From positions 11,357,646 through 11,421,645 of the forward strand of contig VZDJ01000090.1 in the NCBI GenBank assembly GCA_008694505.1: a DNA stretch of 64,000 bases, given 5' to 3'. Under the pieces are notes generated by a model. The model did no database searches. It was not told the DNA's origin and saw nothing but the letters and a program-made list of their open reading frames with translations. Source of the stretch: Cyanoderma ruficeps (Eukaryota; Chordata; Aves; Passeriformes; Timaliidae). Numbering within the stretch: position 1 is the stretch's first letter; every line of letters starts with the position of its first letter. Made by a program: the position numbers and the translations under genes. Positions 12,860-23,361 of the stretch are shown piece by piece.

Positions 12860-14660
12860 ATCAGAAGTGTAAGGATGTAAGCCTTCAGTAGCAAAATTAA
12901 ATTTGTTCTTTCAGCTAGATAAAATGCTATTTAGATGTACTCAACCAAAAATAAGGATTTAAAACAATTAGTAAGCTTACAGGAGTTCCTGTGTGTGTAT
13001 CCTAGATATCCCAGATAGTATACTCAGGATGAAGTACAAAAGATTTATTATGTCAAACTACAGGATTAAGGCCAAACAAGTGCTTTTTGGATCAAATATT
13101 TATTCTTTCTGGTGATTGATAAACAAGGTCATGAAGATTGAGAGGTACTCTGCGTTTTATTTAAAAATGTACTTCAGACCTAGCCAAGTGATCATCAAAA
13201 TAATTTATATTTCTTCAACCTGATCTTTACCTTGAAATATGTTTTACTTAATGGAATTTCCTCTACTGAAGTTGAATGACTGTGAGCACAGAATCTGACT
13301 GAAAAGCTGCCTTCCTATGCATGATTCATTTACTGGGGAGCCAGTGATAACATATTAGAACATACCAGGATGTGTTTGGTCCCATTGTGATGAGAAGTCT
13401 TAAGAGCAAAGGCATAGATGTGATGAGACTGGAAATAAAAATGTATGTAATTGTGCCTTTAGTGTACTTGTTCACAGAGCTCCTGTAGATTTTCTTTATT
13501 AAGTGACTGTCACTTGAAAAGCAGTAGAAGAGCAAAAATAGATGACTTTGTACAGCACACCTTGGTGTGCTGTATTACTCTTCAACATTTTACCCTGTGT
13601 CTCAGAATCACATGAATCATAGTGAAGGGAAGCTGACAGCTTCCTAATGCTCTTTTTGCATGTGCCTGTCTGTACCCTTACCGTCCAATCATCCAAAAAC
13701 CAAAATTAAACTAAACCAAACCCCAATGAGATGCTTGCCCGAAATGCTTTTCTGTAGACCTAAGCCAGAGACTTTTCCTAGGGTACTGTGTGTTGGGTTA
13801 ATTGGAATAAAAATGCTGTCCAGCTGATGGCTCGTGCTGGCAGCACCTGTAATCTTACCAAACTTCAGGCTCTTCATGGTGCTAAGTGGAAGGTAATGCC
13901 AAGTGTGCCTGAGTGTGTTACCAGCTGTCAGGCTGAGCTTGAGAAGCACAATTAAGGCATTTCACTGCAGGAAGCTGGGCCACAATGTAGGGTTGCTGTG
14001 ATTTTCTGTGGTGGACACAGACCAGGCTCCTCTGAAGAGATGTGATCAGAACTGAGATTTGCAGTCCACTACAGTGGTCAAGGTTGCTAATGTGACACTT
14101 GTCACTGGACAACTCAGAAACATTCTGTAAGAAGAGTTTGGAGAGTTATTACAATATTAGTACAATATTACATTATATGTCACTGTCAGACATTGTGCAC
14201 TGCTGATTTACACCTTTAAAAAAATCTTTATTGCTTGAGAAGGCTGATATCAGCTGATAAAGCTGATCTGTGGCATTCTGAGAAGCCCAGTCTTAAAACT
14301 GTGGAGGAACAGGGATGGGTCAGCAGTTGGCAGTTCAGAGAAGAAGTGTCACAAGCTGTGACACTGATGTTTTCTTACATCATGAGTGCTAGAAGACAAA
14401 GATGAAAACAGCTTATAACAATACAGGTAACAATTACAGAGGAAATGCTGGGTGTCAGAAAAGGGGAGGGAAGCAATACCAGGGTCCAGAACATCTTTGG
14501 ATGCTGCAACCTCCAGAATCCTCCTGAAATCTTTCAGCCCCACTCAAACTGCTTTTAGTAAACAGGTAACTAAAATTCAAGCAAAACCTCGCAGTTTCAA
14601 AGAAGTGGATCTGACAGTCTGACAGGTCTCTGGGAGGTTCTTCTTCCAAGATTGCTTCCC

Positions 14661-15060
14661 TCCTTGGCGGAGCTGCTTGGAGAGCAGCTCGCACGCTGGC
14701 AGGCTGCACCAGCCAGGCGTTTACTCCTACAAGTGCCACCTGCTCTGCCGAAAGCCTTGCCGCGTCTTTGTGCCGGATCGGCAGGGCGGCTCCTCACGCC
14801 GTGCTTGGCTGCTGTCCCACGGCAGGAGCCCTTGGCAAGCTCCGGAATGCATTCCGCTGGGCAGCGGGCACACACACACACACATGCAGGGGTGCTGTGG
14901 TGTTCCCCATCCCGCGGTGTTCCCCGCAGCACGCCCGGGGCACTGGCCGTGCAGCTGGCACAGCCCGCAGGCACCGGGCAGCTGCAGCAGTCGCCACAGA
15001 AGGTTTAGCAGGAGAGCACATCACGGTCAAAGTCGAAGGCTGAATTGAGATATCGGTGGG
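14661..15060. promoter_or_regulatory. CpG island, candidate promoter
   Basis: I count 28 CpG dinucleotides between 14661 and 15056, about 7 per 100 bp, in a visibly GC-rich block flanked by ordinary CpG-poor DNA. A GC box (GGGCGG, Sp1-type) lies at 14784-14789. In birds such islands usually mark promoters or alternative first exons because they stay unmethylated in the germline. Long open frames occur on both strands here (118 and 123 codons plus, 125 codons minus), but GC-rich DNA has few stop codons and none looks like a known protein. I see no obvious TATA box. The direction of transcription, if any, cannot be decided from the sequence. It could be the 5' end of a non-coding RNA, an alternative first exon of a neighbouring gene, or an orphan island. 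Confidence 0.7.
14869..14884. repeat. (CA)8 microsatellite inside the CpG island
   Basis: Eight uninterrupted CA units follow 'gcggg'. The tract is short and lies in the middle of the CpG island, so length variation here could alter spacing of regulatory sites. Confidence 0.95.
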
Positions 15061-18000
15061 GGAGGTGGCTATTATGTTCCAGCTCTCTTTGAAAACCATT
15101 CTGAGACTTGTAAGGCATTGTGTTGTGCTTGTAAATGGATTTAAGACTGCTGACTGTCAGGCGGTGAAGGTCACTTTGTGCTTTCCTCTTTAAGGCAAGT
15201 TGCTGTTTATATTACCAAGAGACCAGCAATGCTGACTAACTCCTGGCATGTTAACCTGGGAAGCATGTTCCTTCCTAGGGAAAAGGTCTCCCACACACTC
15301 CCCTAGGACCCGTATATTTGGAGAGTTGTATATCATGTAGGTGTCAAGCCCAATCAGAGCCTCCTTGTCAGGATGTGTTAGGGCAGCTGCCTGCAATTTG
15401 TGTGACAGTGCACATCTCCGCCAATAAACTACTTTTGCTCTCCCTTAGGCTGTGTCTGCCGTCTGCAGGGCTGTTGGAATGCTGCCAGGGAGAGAGCAAC
15501 TGCATGCACAGAGGTGTCTGGGTGGCACCTCTTGTAATCTGTGTTCTGCACAGTGTATTGATTGGCTTTGTGGATGGATCCCAAGGGCTGAACACGAATA
15601 TCACGTACCAGAGCATGACATTTTAATCAGAGACACGCTTAAATGCTGGGAGCAGCTCAGGTAATGTCTACTGGGGAAAAAAAAAAAAAAAGGTAAAAGA
15701 AAATTGCACCAAAGGAAAACAAAAATCCTGGTTAAGAGTTTTGTGTAGTTAAACGTAGAATACAAATAAGTAGCATGTGTCAGGGCCAAGAGCACTTTGA
15801 AGTGAAGCTGTAGTAAGTGCCAATCAGTGATACAAGTGAAGACATTGAAATAGGGCTTTTGCACGTGCATGTGCACAGACCATGGCTAAGCAGCAAAGCC
15901 TGCTCAGTGCAGTGCCATTCCTGTCTGCCAGCTGTAAAATCACTTGGCTCAGAGGATAAAAAGGTGTTCTGCAGGAGATGAGGCTGGCAAGGAGCAAGAG
16001 AGATTTAAAAAAAGGTAGATGGAGTTTTCACTGTATTTGCAATGATAAAGAGTTGTGAGAAAAATGGAGCTCCTTTGGGGTTGGTGTGCCAGCCAGTCCC
16101 ACCAATACTTTGAGTAAGGGTTGAAAAATGACCACCTCAGAAACATCAGGGAAGGTTATCCTCCTTCTCAGCCTGTAATACCCTGTGTAGTGGAGTTTAC
16201 CCTTCTGTGATAAAGTCTCTGGGTCCCTGAAGAGCTCTGTTAACCTTGAAATCTGTGTGGTAGGTTACTCTCTACCTGCAAAGTAGAAAGCACCACTTAT
16301 TCACAGGCACGAATGACACCAAATCTAGTCCAGAGGCAGACTTGAAAGGACATTCATCTGCTGTTTGTGGGAATTTAACTGAGGAAGCTTCTGAAATACC
16401 TAAACAGAGAGAATAGTAAAATTATTCCCAAAGCACTGCCTGCCTGCTAATTACTGGCCATCTCCTTTTGTAAAAAGAAGCAAGAGAAAGAGTTCATGTA
16501 CGTGAAAGTGATTGTCGGCTTCTGGGGAAAAAGGATCTCTTTCTTCTCTTGATTTTGGATGCTTAAAATGAGGAAAGCAACATATCAGAGGAGAGAGAGA
16601 GGAAAACCAATCAATGTTACCTTGGTATCTGATGATCAAAGGTATGACCCCCCTTCTGCAGTGCCCTGAGAATAGCAGCACTTGCTTCCTGAGGGAACTG
16701 CTCTCAGTTCAGTACAGGCAATGTCCCTTTGCTCCCTGTGTTGCCACACAGATCAGGAGCTGCCTGCCTGCCTTGGGAGAGCAGGGTATTTAGCTTTTCC
16801 CAATAGAAGCAGGACAGCTTAACCAGTTATCCTCTGCCAGTGAAAAGAAGCAGGAAGATAAGTGTCAGTGAATGATTATTCCCTGGGTAAAGACATGGCT
16901 GACATGTATTTTCTTGTGAAGATCCAGTGAGCTACAGCTATTAAGTAACAGGAATTATTAAATTTGTGGACAGCTTTCCTACTCAGCTTCCTTTCACCAT
17001 TTTAAGTCTGTGATTTTGTTCTGACTACTATACTTTAAATGCAGAAAATAATAGAAGCTAAGAGGAAAATGGCTTGTTCTTTTCATTCAGTTACCATTTT
17101 ACTGTGTGCATTTTAACACTCAAAATGTATTGGCTGACATTTCCATCATGTTGGAGTGCCTGTATGCCCCTCATGTTTCTAATGAGGCACAAAGTATAGA
17201 GAACATAAATGACATGAAATAGGCTGCAGTTTTTTAATGACCAAAATCATATATATTTGAAAGCTCTAGCCTAAGGTTACAGCACAACAAAGCAGGCAAA
17301 GTCTCTTTCATCTGCAGTTTACTTGAAAACTAGGACCAAATTTCAGTCTCCCCAGGTGACAGAAAACAGCAGAGAGTCCCCAGTACAAAAGCAGAGACAC
17401 AGTCATGCACCATCCAGCCCTGTAGAATCTATTTTCCAAGAATCCAGTGACACCATTCTTTAGTAGAAGTAAAACAGACAAGGATGGGACAAAAGAGCCA
17501 ATGAGACAGAAGAAAATGGAGAAAAAATTAAAATCAGTCAATATTGTGAAGCAGTTAGGTGAGGGTGTTACAGAACCTGATGTGAGAGACCTTGATCGGG
17601 ACATGTATAACATTTTCCCCCACCTCACCAGGCAAAGGGTTGCACTGACTTTGCCATCAGAAATGATGAAGAGCATCAGCTCATCTGAGTTCTTAATATA
17701 CATCACACCCTTTGTACGAATTTTTGCCAGAACTGTGGGGCAATTTTCTGAGATGAGAATTATTTTTTGTCACCTGTAAATTGCACTTTTGTGAGGAATC
17801 GTGCTGAGGGAAAGGTAGGTGAGATGTCGGTGGGGTGAGCTGGTGCACCAAGGCTGCACAGCTGACAAATGAGATTTCTGACAAGGAGAGATGTAGAGGG
17901 GAAAAAAAAAACAAACCAACAAGTTCAATTCCTGTTGATTTGAACAGACTGCTGAAATTGCAGGTTGTCATTGGGAAAATCCTGTTTTTCAGACACAAAT

Positions 18001-19500
18001 GGACAGTGGACATTGACATGAAAATGCCAGTGTGACTCAGTCTCCGAATTATGTTTTTAGGTGTAAATAGTCTTCACCTGATTTTGGCAAAGGGTGAAGA
18101 CAAGGTTTTAGCAAGCTCATTATGCTAAATGCACTATTATGCATTAATGCACTGCTTGCATTACAGTGGCATTACAGGCACGTTCAGGACACATAATTCC
18201 AACTGCAGTTTTCACAAGCGGTACGCATTGAAGCTGTTGTGTAAGTATACATAAATACATTTAATGTGTTTAATTTACATGTATACGTGGTGAAGCTCCC
18301 TGAGAACCATTAAATCCATTTGGAGAGATGAGTGGCAATCAAAAGAACTTGCTCATATTCCACCTGCAGAGCTGCACGTGGGGAGGAAATAAAAACAAAC
18401 AAAAATAAACACTATCTAAAGCTCTAGATTTTGCATTGCTTACTTCCATGTCCTTTGTATTTTACCAGAAGGTGTTGATGGAAATCTTCAATGGTAAAGG
18501 GTCTGTGCAGTATCAAGATTTTTTTTGTCCTTTCTGGTGCATGGCAGAGTTGCTGTATGATGATGGAGCAGAAGCAGCCCAAAGGCTTTTTGTATTTTGT
18601 AGACACATGGTGTTGGCACATTAATCTGCTCCTTGGGCTTGAACTTCCATTAAGTCAACTCATGCTGTAGTGCTAAAAATGTAACAAAATTGAATTGGGA
18701 GAAGGCAAAACTGATAAGAGATCGGCTGCTACTGGGAGTGTGAATCAGACCTTTTCTGCAGCAAAGTTGCAAACCTTATCTGAATGTTGAGTACACAGAG
18801 ACAGTGAACTCCTTTTCTTGGTTATAGCTCTGATCTGATAGTGGGGAGTACCTGTTTGTTTCTATACTTATGTGATTGTCTGCAAACTAGAAACAAAAGG
18901 AACTATCCAAGATGCTTTTGATAACTTTCAGGCAGGACAGCACAATGAGCATAGCAGCTATAGATGTATGCTCTGATATCAAGCAGTGAGTGCTTTTTGA
19001 GATAGTGAGGTGGATTTTGTTCATATTTAAGCAATGCCTTGGACTATCATTTCTGAGACATTTTCATGCTATCTTTGATCTGAAATGTGTTAATCTAATG
19101 AGTGGGTAGAGAAAATGAGTTACTATGGGAACAACCTCTTTCTCTAACTTACTGGCCCAGCTGGTTGCTCTGGCAATCAAAGCATGCAGTGAAATGGAGA
19201 GAGGCTACCTGAGACAAACATGCATTTCAGTCTTAAAGGGAGCATTTGGGGCTGGGCTTGGAGAGTGAAGGATAACAGCAGACCTCTGGGAGCTGCATCA
19301 CCTGCTTAAAGCAAAGTGAGAGGAGGGGGAGTGTGCTGGGCTCTGACTGTGATAAGGAAACCGAAACTTATCTGGTGGGAAGGAAACAAAGTCTCTGTTT
19401 CTGGGTTTCTTGGGGTATAACTGATAAATGATAAGGACAGCTGTTAAAGCTTAAAGCTTTTAAATCTGTTCTGGTGGTCATTAGTAAGGCATTTCACCAT
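15061..19500. other. gene-free unique sequence
   Basis: No gene or large repeat recognised. A run of 15 A lies at 15677-15691. An open frame of 132 codons on the minus strand (17308-17706) and one of 110 codons on the plus strand (17447-17779) overlap and neither carries a recognisable motif. The plus-strand one also lacks splice context. Confidence 0.5.
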
Positions 19501-19501
19501 T

Positions 19502-19522
19502 AAACAGCTCTATGAGCTGTTT
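19502..19522. other. perfect 9-bp hairpin just upstream of an exon-like block
   Basis: AAACAGCTC (19502-19510) and GAGCTGTTT (19514-19522) are exact reverse complements with a three-base loop, followed by T's and a pyrimidine-rich tract. In a bacterium this would look like an intrinsic terminator, but the genome context is vertebrate. Its position 24 bases before the putative acceptor could matter for splicing or be chance. Confidence 0.6.
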
Positions 19523-19545
19523 TTGCTTCCTATTTCTTTCTGTAG

Positions 19546-19681
19546 GCTCACAGAAGAAGCCATGAGTATGAAAAGCATGGATGTGCCTTCCTCTGACCTG
19601 AAGAGAGAGCAGTGGTACCTGCAGTGGTGGCTCGTGACCTCTGTGGAGGAGCTGTTGGCTGAGAAGCAGCATCCTGTGTTG
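19546..19681 (+). CDS. candidate internal coding exon, product unknown
   Basis: A pyrimidine-rich tract ending in 'tttctttctgtag' forms a good splice acceptor at 19545. The 136 bases that follow stay open in one frame, which reads through MSMKSMDVPSSDLKREQWYL and continues with a Trp-rich and then Glu/Leu-rich segment ending near KQHPVL. Codon choice is strongly coding-like (CTG, GAG, AAG, GTG and ACC at third positions), unlike the AT-rich surroundings. The proposed donor at 19682 (TTG then GTATTA) is weak, and the frame stays open for about 34 further codons before a stop near 19786, so the block could also be a terminal exon or a decayed exon. I do not recognise the protein and no neighbouring exon was found. 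Chance or a fragment of a pseudogene remain possible. Confidence 0.28.
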
Positions 19682-20127
19682 GTATTAAATTTCCTCTGTT
19701 TGCACCTTCCTAAAAACATAATGGGTGTGAAGAGGGAAAAGCTGAATTTCTTATTACTGCTCATTAAGGGGAGAACTTTTCTCTGAGTGGGAAACTCTTC
19801 ATATTCTCTTATTTGAGTCCTGTCTTTGGACTGTTGCCTGAACAAGGCAAAGGGGAAAACCTGTGGGCTCACTGCCTCCCAACAGCATGTGAGCATTGGG
19901 TGAGTGCTCACCCCAACTCCACTACCTACAGGTGAACGGGAAATAGTTCCTCTGGGCAGTTTCTTTGACTCCTCACTGTGTAATGTGTATCCTTTTTTAA
20001 GCCTACTTTCTCAGGAAAAGCACTGTACAATTTATGTGGTTAAATCCAATCAGGATCTAAGATTTTTTATCTGCTTTTTTTAAATGAAAAGTAATTGAAG
20101 AACAATTATTGAAACACATTCTGGAAC

Positions 20128-20132
20128 AATAT
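20128..20132 (+). repeat. target-site duplication AATAT, left copy
   Basis: Five bases directly before the LTR start are repeated exactly after its end at 20665-20669. A 5-bp duplication fits integrases of ERVL-type and some class I retroviruses. Confidence 0.85.
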
Positions 20133-20510
20133 TGTTATAGATGAGTAATGCGATTGTTGGCTCTCACAGTTAAGGGATGAATATTAAGTGTATGTTAAGA
20201 GAAGTTTTATTGATGTATAGTTATGCTATTATGATTAGTTTTTTGGATGTCCTCTGTTCTCACCATAGTCCCCTTTCCCCCCTTTTGTACGGTTGCCAAG
20301 GGACGGCCTTGGTAGTCATGACGTGGAAGGGTGGTACCTAAACCCCTTCCATGAGACATTTGGGGAGAGAGCAGGCTTGTTACTAGCAGGAGCAGCCTGG
20401 CAACACCTGACGTCCAAGCAAGTTGCAAGAAAGTGATCTTCACCAACAGACAGCGAAGAGTTGATTGGCAGACTTTGGGAGGGCCAGGGTTACCTGATGC
20501 AACCTCAGGG

Positions 20511-20520
20511 ATATAAAAGG
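20511..20520 (+). promoter_or_regulatory. LTR TATA box
   Basis: ATATAAAAGG lies at the expected place in the LTR, about 110 bases before the degenerate polyadenylation signal and about 45 bases after an inverted CCAAT motif. If still active it would start a transcript rightward. Confidence 0.75.
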
Positions 20521-20622
20521 CGAAGCAGCCATTTTGTAGGCGAGCACATGACGGTTTAGTTCCATGGTCCCAGCGCTGTAATTTTTCCTTATTCAGTACT
20601 TTGTTGCATTTTGTTAAGCTTT

Positions 20623-20628
20623 AACAAA
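20623..20628 (+). terminator. degenerate LTR polyadenylation signal (AACAAA)
   Basis: The hexamer sits where the LTR's AATAAA should be, in 'tttaacaaac', with one T-to-C change. The change probably weakens cleavage and would allow readthrough from the LTR promoter into flanking DNA. Confidence 0.5.
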
Positions 20629-20664
20629 CTTTTGAAATTTTAAAAGTGAGCATCATTTCTCACA

Positions 20665-20669
20665 AATAT
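20665..20669 (+). repeat. target-site duplication AATAT, right copy
   Basis: Exact copy of the five bases at 20128-20132, directly after the CA end of the LTR. Confidence 0.85.
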
Positions 20670-22723
20670 CAACTATGAATTGCAATACTAGACATGCAAA
20701 CATTATCAAACACCTATGACTTCCTGGATTTTTAACTGGGTTTTGGCCACCACTCTCCTATTCTGATGTTTCTCTCCACAGTCACAAATTTTTGTACCTT
20801 CTTAGTTTTTTTCAATTTGATTCCTGCCCTCAAGGTCCCATAACAGTCTGTTGCTTACTGTGTAACCAGGCTGAAAGTCAACCTAAGGCAGATTGATCAC
20901 TGCCAATTTTTTCCCAGCGCTGTGAGCTCTTGGGTAATGCCTTCTCAGAGAGCTGCAGGTCTTACACTGCCCCAAGTTATGCCAATGTTGCTCTTCTCCT
21001 GGCTGCTGTTGTCCAGGAATCACTGTGGGTCTGTGTGGATCCCCCCCCACACCTGCCTTCTCTGGTCCTTGCCCTATTTGTGTCACTGGGGCCACACTGC
21101 TCTGCCTGTGGCCCTGGTGCTTGGATTCTTCTGATTTCCATGTTGATGTTGTGTCCCTACAATTAGGACTTCATCTCTCTGGTGCTGTTTCTGAAGTTTA
21201 ATGTTCTACTCATTGCTTGCCTCATTTGTTTACTAATTTTGTGTGCATACATCTCTATTAGAAACCTCAGGAACTTGCCTAACTTTGAGCTCACCTGCCC
21301 AAGAGCTCCGAGCTGGGGTGGGCTAGGCTGCTTTTTCAAGTGTACGTGGCAAGGGAAGCATCTCACTGTCTTTTGTGCCACAGGCACATCCCCAAGCCAG
21401 GTAGAGTCATACTATGGATTTGAACACAACCAAGGCTGCCTTTTTCCCAGTTTGAGCCTCACTGATGAAAACAACAGCAATAACTCGAGCACCCTGAGCT
21501 CAGTGTTGCAACACCTGCAGTCCCAGTCTGCAGAAGTGCAACTGCAGCATTTCTCTGCCTGCCATTGGCAACTGTGCCTCTCCACCTCTGGCATGTTCCC
21601 AAGCTCCTCTCCAGAGAGCTTTCTGTGATGCAAAGAGGTCAATAATACAAATAATTAATGTCAAGTGGCTGTCAATAGATACTAAGTCTGAAAACACAGC
21701 ACGTGTAAGCCCATATTAATTAATTGCATCCCACTCTGAAATTTGAACATTAAGCAAACCAGGAGGGATGATATGGTGGTAATGATCAATGCTTATTTTT
21801 TCCTGAGAGATGTTGAGAAGCAGAGCAGCTTTGACACAGCTAAGTCCTTACTGAGTTGGTTTATCTCTCCCTTCTTCTGAAATTGAATTTTTAAATATTT
21901 GGTAGTTAATGGTGTAATGTTTGCTTAACATAAAGCTGAGGTGCACAGTTGTAACATTAAAAATTCTTTTAATGCATGTATTTAAAATACAAAAAAATAA
22001 TTACACAGGAAAGCAGCAAATGAGAAATTAAATTTTTTATCTCATCCCACAGACTGCTTTTTCATGTGATCTGATCCATGTTCGTGCTATTTATATTTCA
22101 TACTTGGTCCTTGCACCCAGTGCATTTTGCCCAATCCAATTTGCTGCTCTCAGAAGCATTTATTTCATCAAGGTGGTGGAGCAGGGACCTCATCCTGGCA
22201 CACACAGACCTTGAAGGGGGTAATAGCAAACAAGGCATGTCAGACCAACACCACCATGTTAAAAAGAGCCCATGTAAATATCTTTTCCATACAGACATAT
22301 CGATGTCTATATTGATTTGTGGGGTGGGAGCTGTTGGATTTTTTTCTCTGATACTACTAAAGCAGATATATGATAGTTTCAACTTTTCTACATTGCAAAA
22401 CTTTTTTGCAAATGGGAGGGAAAGACCTACAGGAATAAAATCTGAAGCTTTATAAAGTCCCCGATTTTTAATATACAAAATAATCTCACTAAAATGAGTG
22501 GGAGGGGATATATGGGGAAACAGAGTAACATATATTTACCTTCAGAATATTACAGATCTTTACTCAGGTGTAGAAACGTTTCAATATGAGTTTTTTTTCT
22601 TTGCACGCTCAATATGACACAAGTCCAGGCTGCTGCCCACACCAGTCCCTGTCTCTCTTTCCTGCCACTTCCCTGCCAGAAGGTCTTGGTCCTAGCCAGA
22701 GTACAGTGAAGAGAACTTCTTCC
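20670..22723. other. gene-free sequence between two LTRs
   Basis: No gene is recognised. An open frame of 148 codons (21182-21628, plus) begins with a hydrophobic stretch that could form a membrane segment but is followed by compositionally ordinary sequence. It overlaps minus-strand frames of similar quality and has no homolog I know. A C8 run lies near 21043. Confidence 0.5.
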
Positions 22724-22728
22724 CCAGG
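22724..22728 (+). repeat. target-site duplication CCAGG, left copy
   Basis: Five bases before the minus-strand LTR repeated exactly at 23357-23361. Because CCAGG also occurs inside the LTR's own end, chance is somewhat more likely than for the other LTRs. Confidence 0.7.
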
Positions 22729-23356
22729 TATCCTGGTTTAGGGCATATTTGGGGGGAAACCTCTGAATAGGGTCCCTCCAGAAAGCAAATGCAAGTGCCC
22801 CCTCCCCTAACTGGTCTGGGAAAAAATTTTCTTAGAGAAAAATGGAAAAAACCTGTTTATTTAACAAGCAAAGTGCCCACAAGCACAAAAACAATAAACA
22901 ATATCAAACAACAGAACCTCTTGCCGTTCTGAAGTGAGATGGCGAAATTGAGGAAGTCCTTGCTGTGGGGTATAGCTCAGCTCACCCAGTCTCTCGTCAG
23001 TCCCTCCGGCCCTGGAAAATGCCATCCTGGGCCTGGTGAGCTCCCAATGTTCTTCTGGGTTTTCAGTCCAGAACAGATTTAAACAGTTCTAACAAAAATA
23101 AGAGAAAACAATCCAAGGAGCTTCTCTGCCTCAGCTAGCTAAAAACTAACTAAAAAGCAAAGAAGAGCTCTCTCACTGTCCATCCATAGACAGCACAATC
23201 CAGGAGCAGAATGTGGAGGAGAGCATTTTCTGCAAACAAGCTGTGCACTTCTTCTTTCACCCCCTTCACTCTCAGTCTTAAAGGTGTAGAACTTAACATC
23301 AGCAAAAACAGAACAGATATTTGGGGATACAAGCATCACAAAGTCACCCCAGGACA
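22729..23356 (-). mobile_element. solo LTR of an endogenous retrovirus, minus strand
   Basis: A 628-bp unit reads, on the minus strand, from TGTCCTGG at 23356 to CCAGGATA at 22729, so the termini are imperfect inverted repeats with the final CA mutated to TA. A perfect 5-bp duplication, CCAGG, flanks it. The minus strand carries AATAAA at 22862-22857, near its 3' end as expected for an LTR. The start segment (reverse of 'aagcatcacaaagtcacccc') and the end segment (reverse of 'cctggtttagggcatatttg') match a family I remember as widespread in songbirds. There is no internal retroviral coding sequence. The 5-bp duplication fits an ERVL-like origin. Confidence 0.88.
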
Positions 23357-23361
23357 CCAGG
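23357..23361 (+). repeat. target-site duplication CCAGG, right copy
   Basis: Exact copy of 22724-22728, directly after the LTR boundary. Confidence 0.7.

Larger units (their letters stand above)
5701..14640. other. gene-free unique sequence with minor simple repeats
   Basis: Nearly 9 kb with no recognised gene or large repeat. Local structures are a short direct repeat of 'aaatgtaaaggta' near 6488-6520, an A/C-rich microsatellite at 8551-8596, and an imperfect hairpin at 12813-12859. Open frames on both strands stay below about 135 codons and show no domain signature. Confidence 0.55.
20133..20664 (+). mobile_element. solo LTR of an endogenous retrovirus, plus strand
   Basis: A 532-bp unit begins TGTTAT and ends TCTCACA, giving the TG...CA termini of retroviral LTRs, and is bracketed by the perfect 5-bp duplication AATAT. 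Internal order is correct for an LTR on the plus strand: an ATTGG (inverted CCAAT) at 20464-20468, a TATA box at 20512-20517, then a polyadenylation-like AACAAA at 20623-20628 that is one change from AATAAA. No gag, pol or env sequence is adjacent, so this is a solo LTR left by recombination between the two LTRs of a provirus. The 5-bp duplication points to an ERVL-like lineage. The type resembles LTRs common in passerine genomes, but that comparison is from memory. Confidence 0.9.

Noticed and set aside
17308..17779. Overlapping 132-codon minus and 110-codon plus open frames
   Set aside because: Both occupy the same bases, neither shows a domain, and such pairs are expected by chance.
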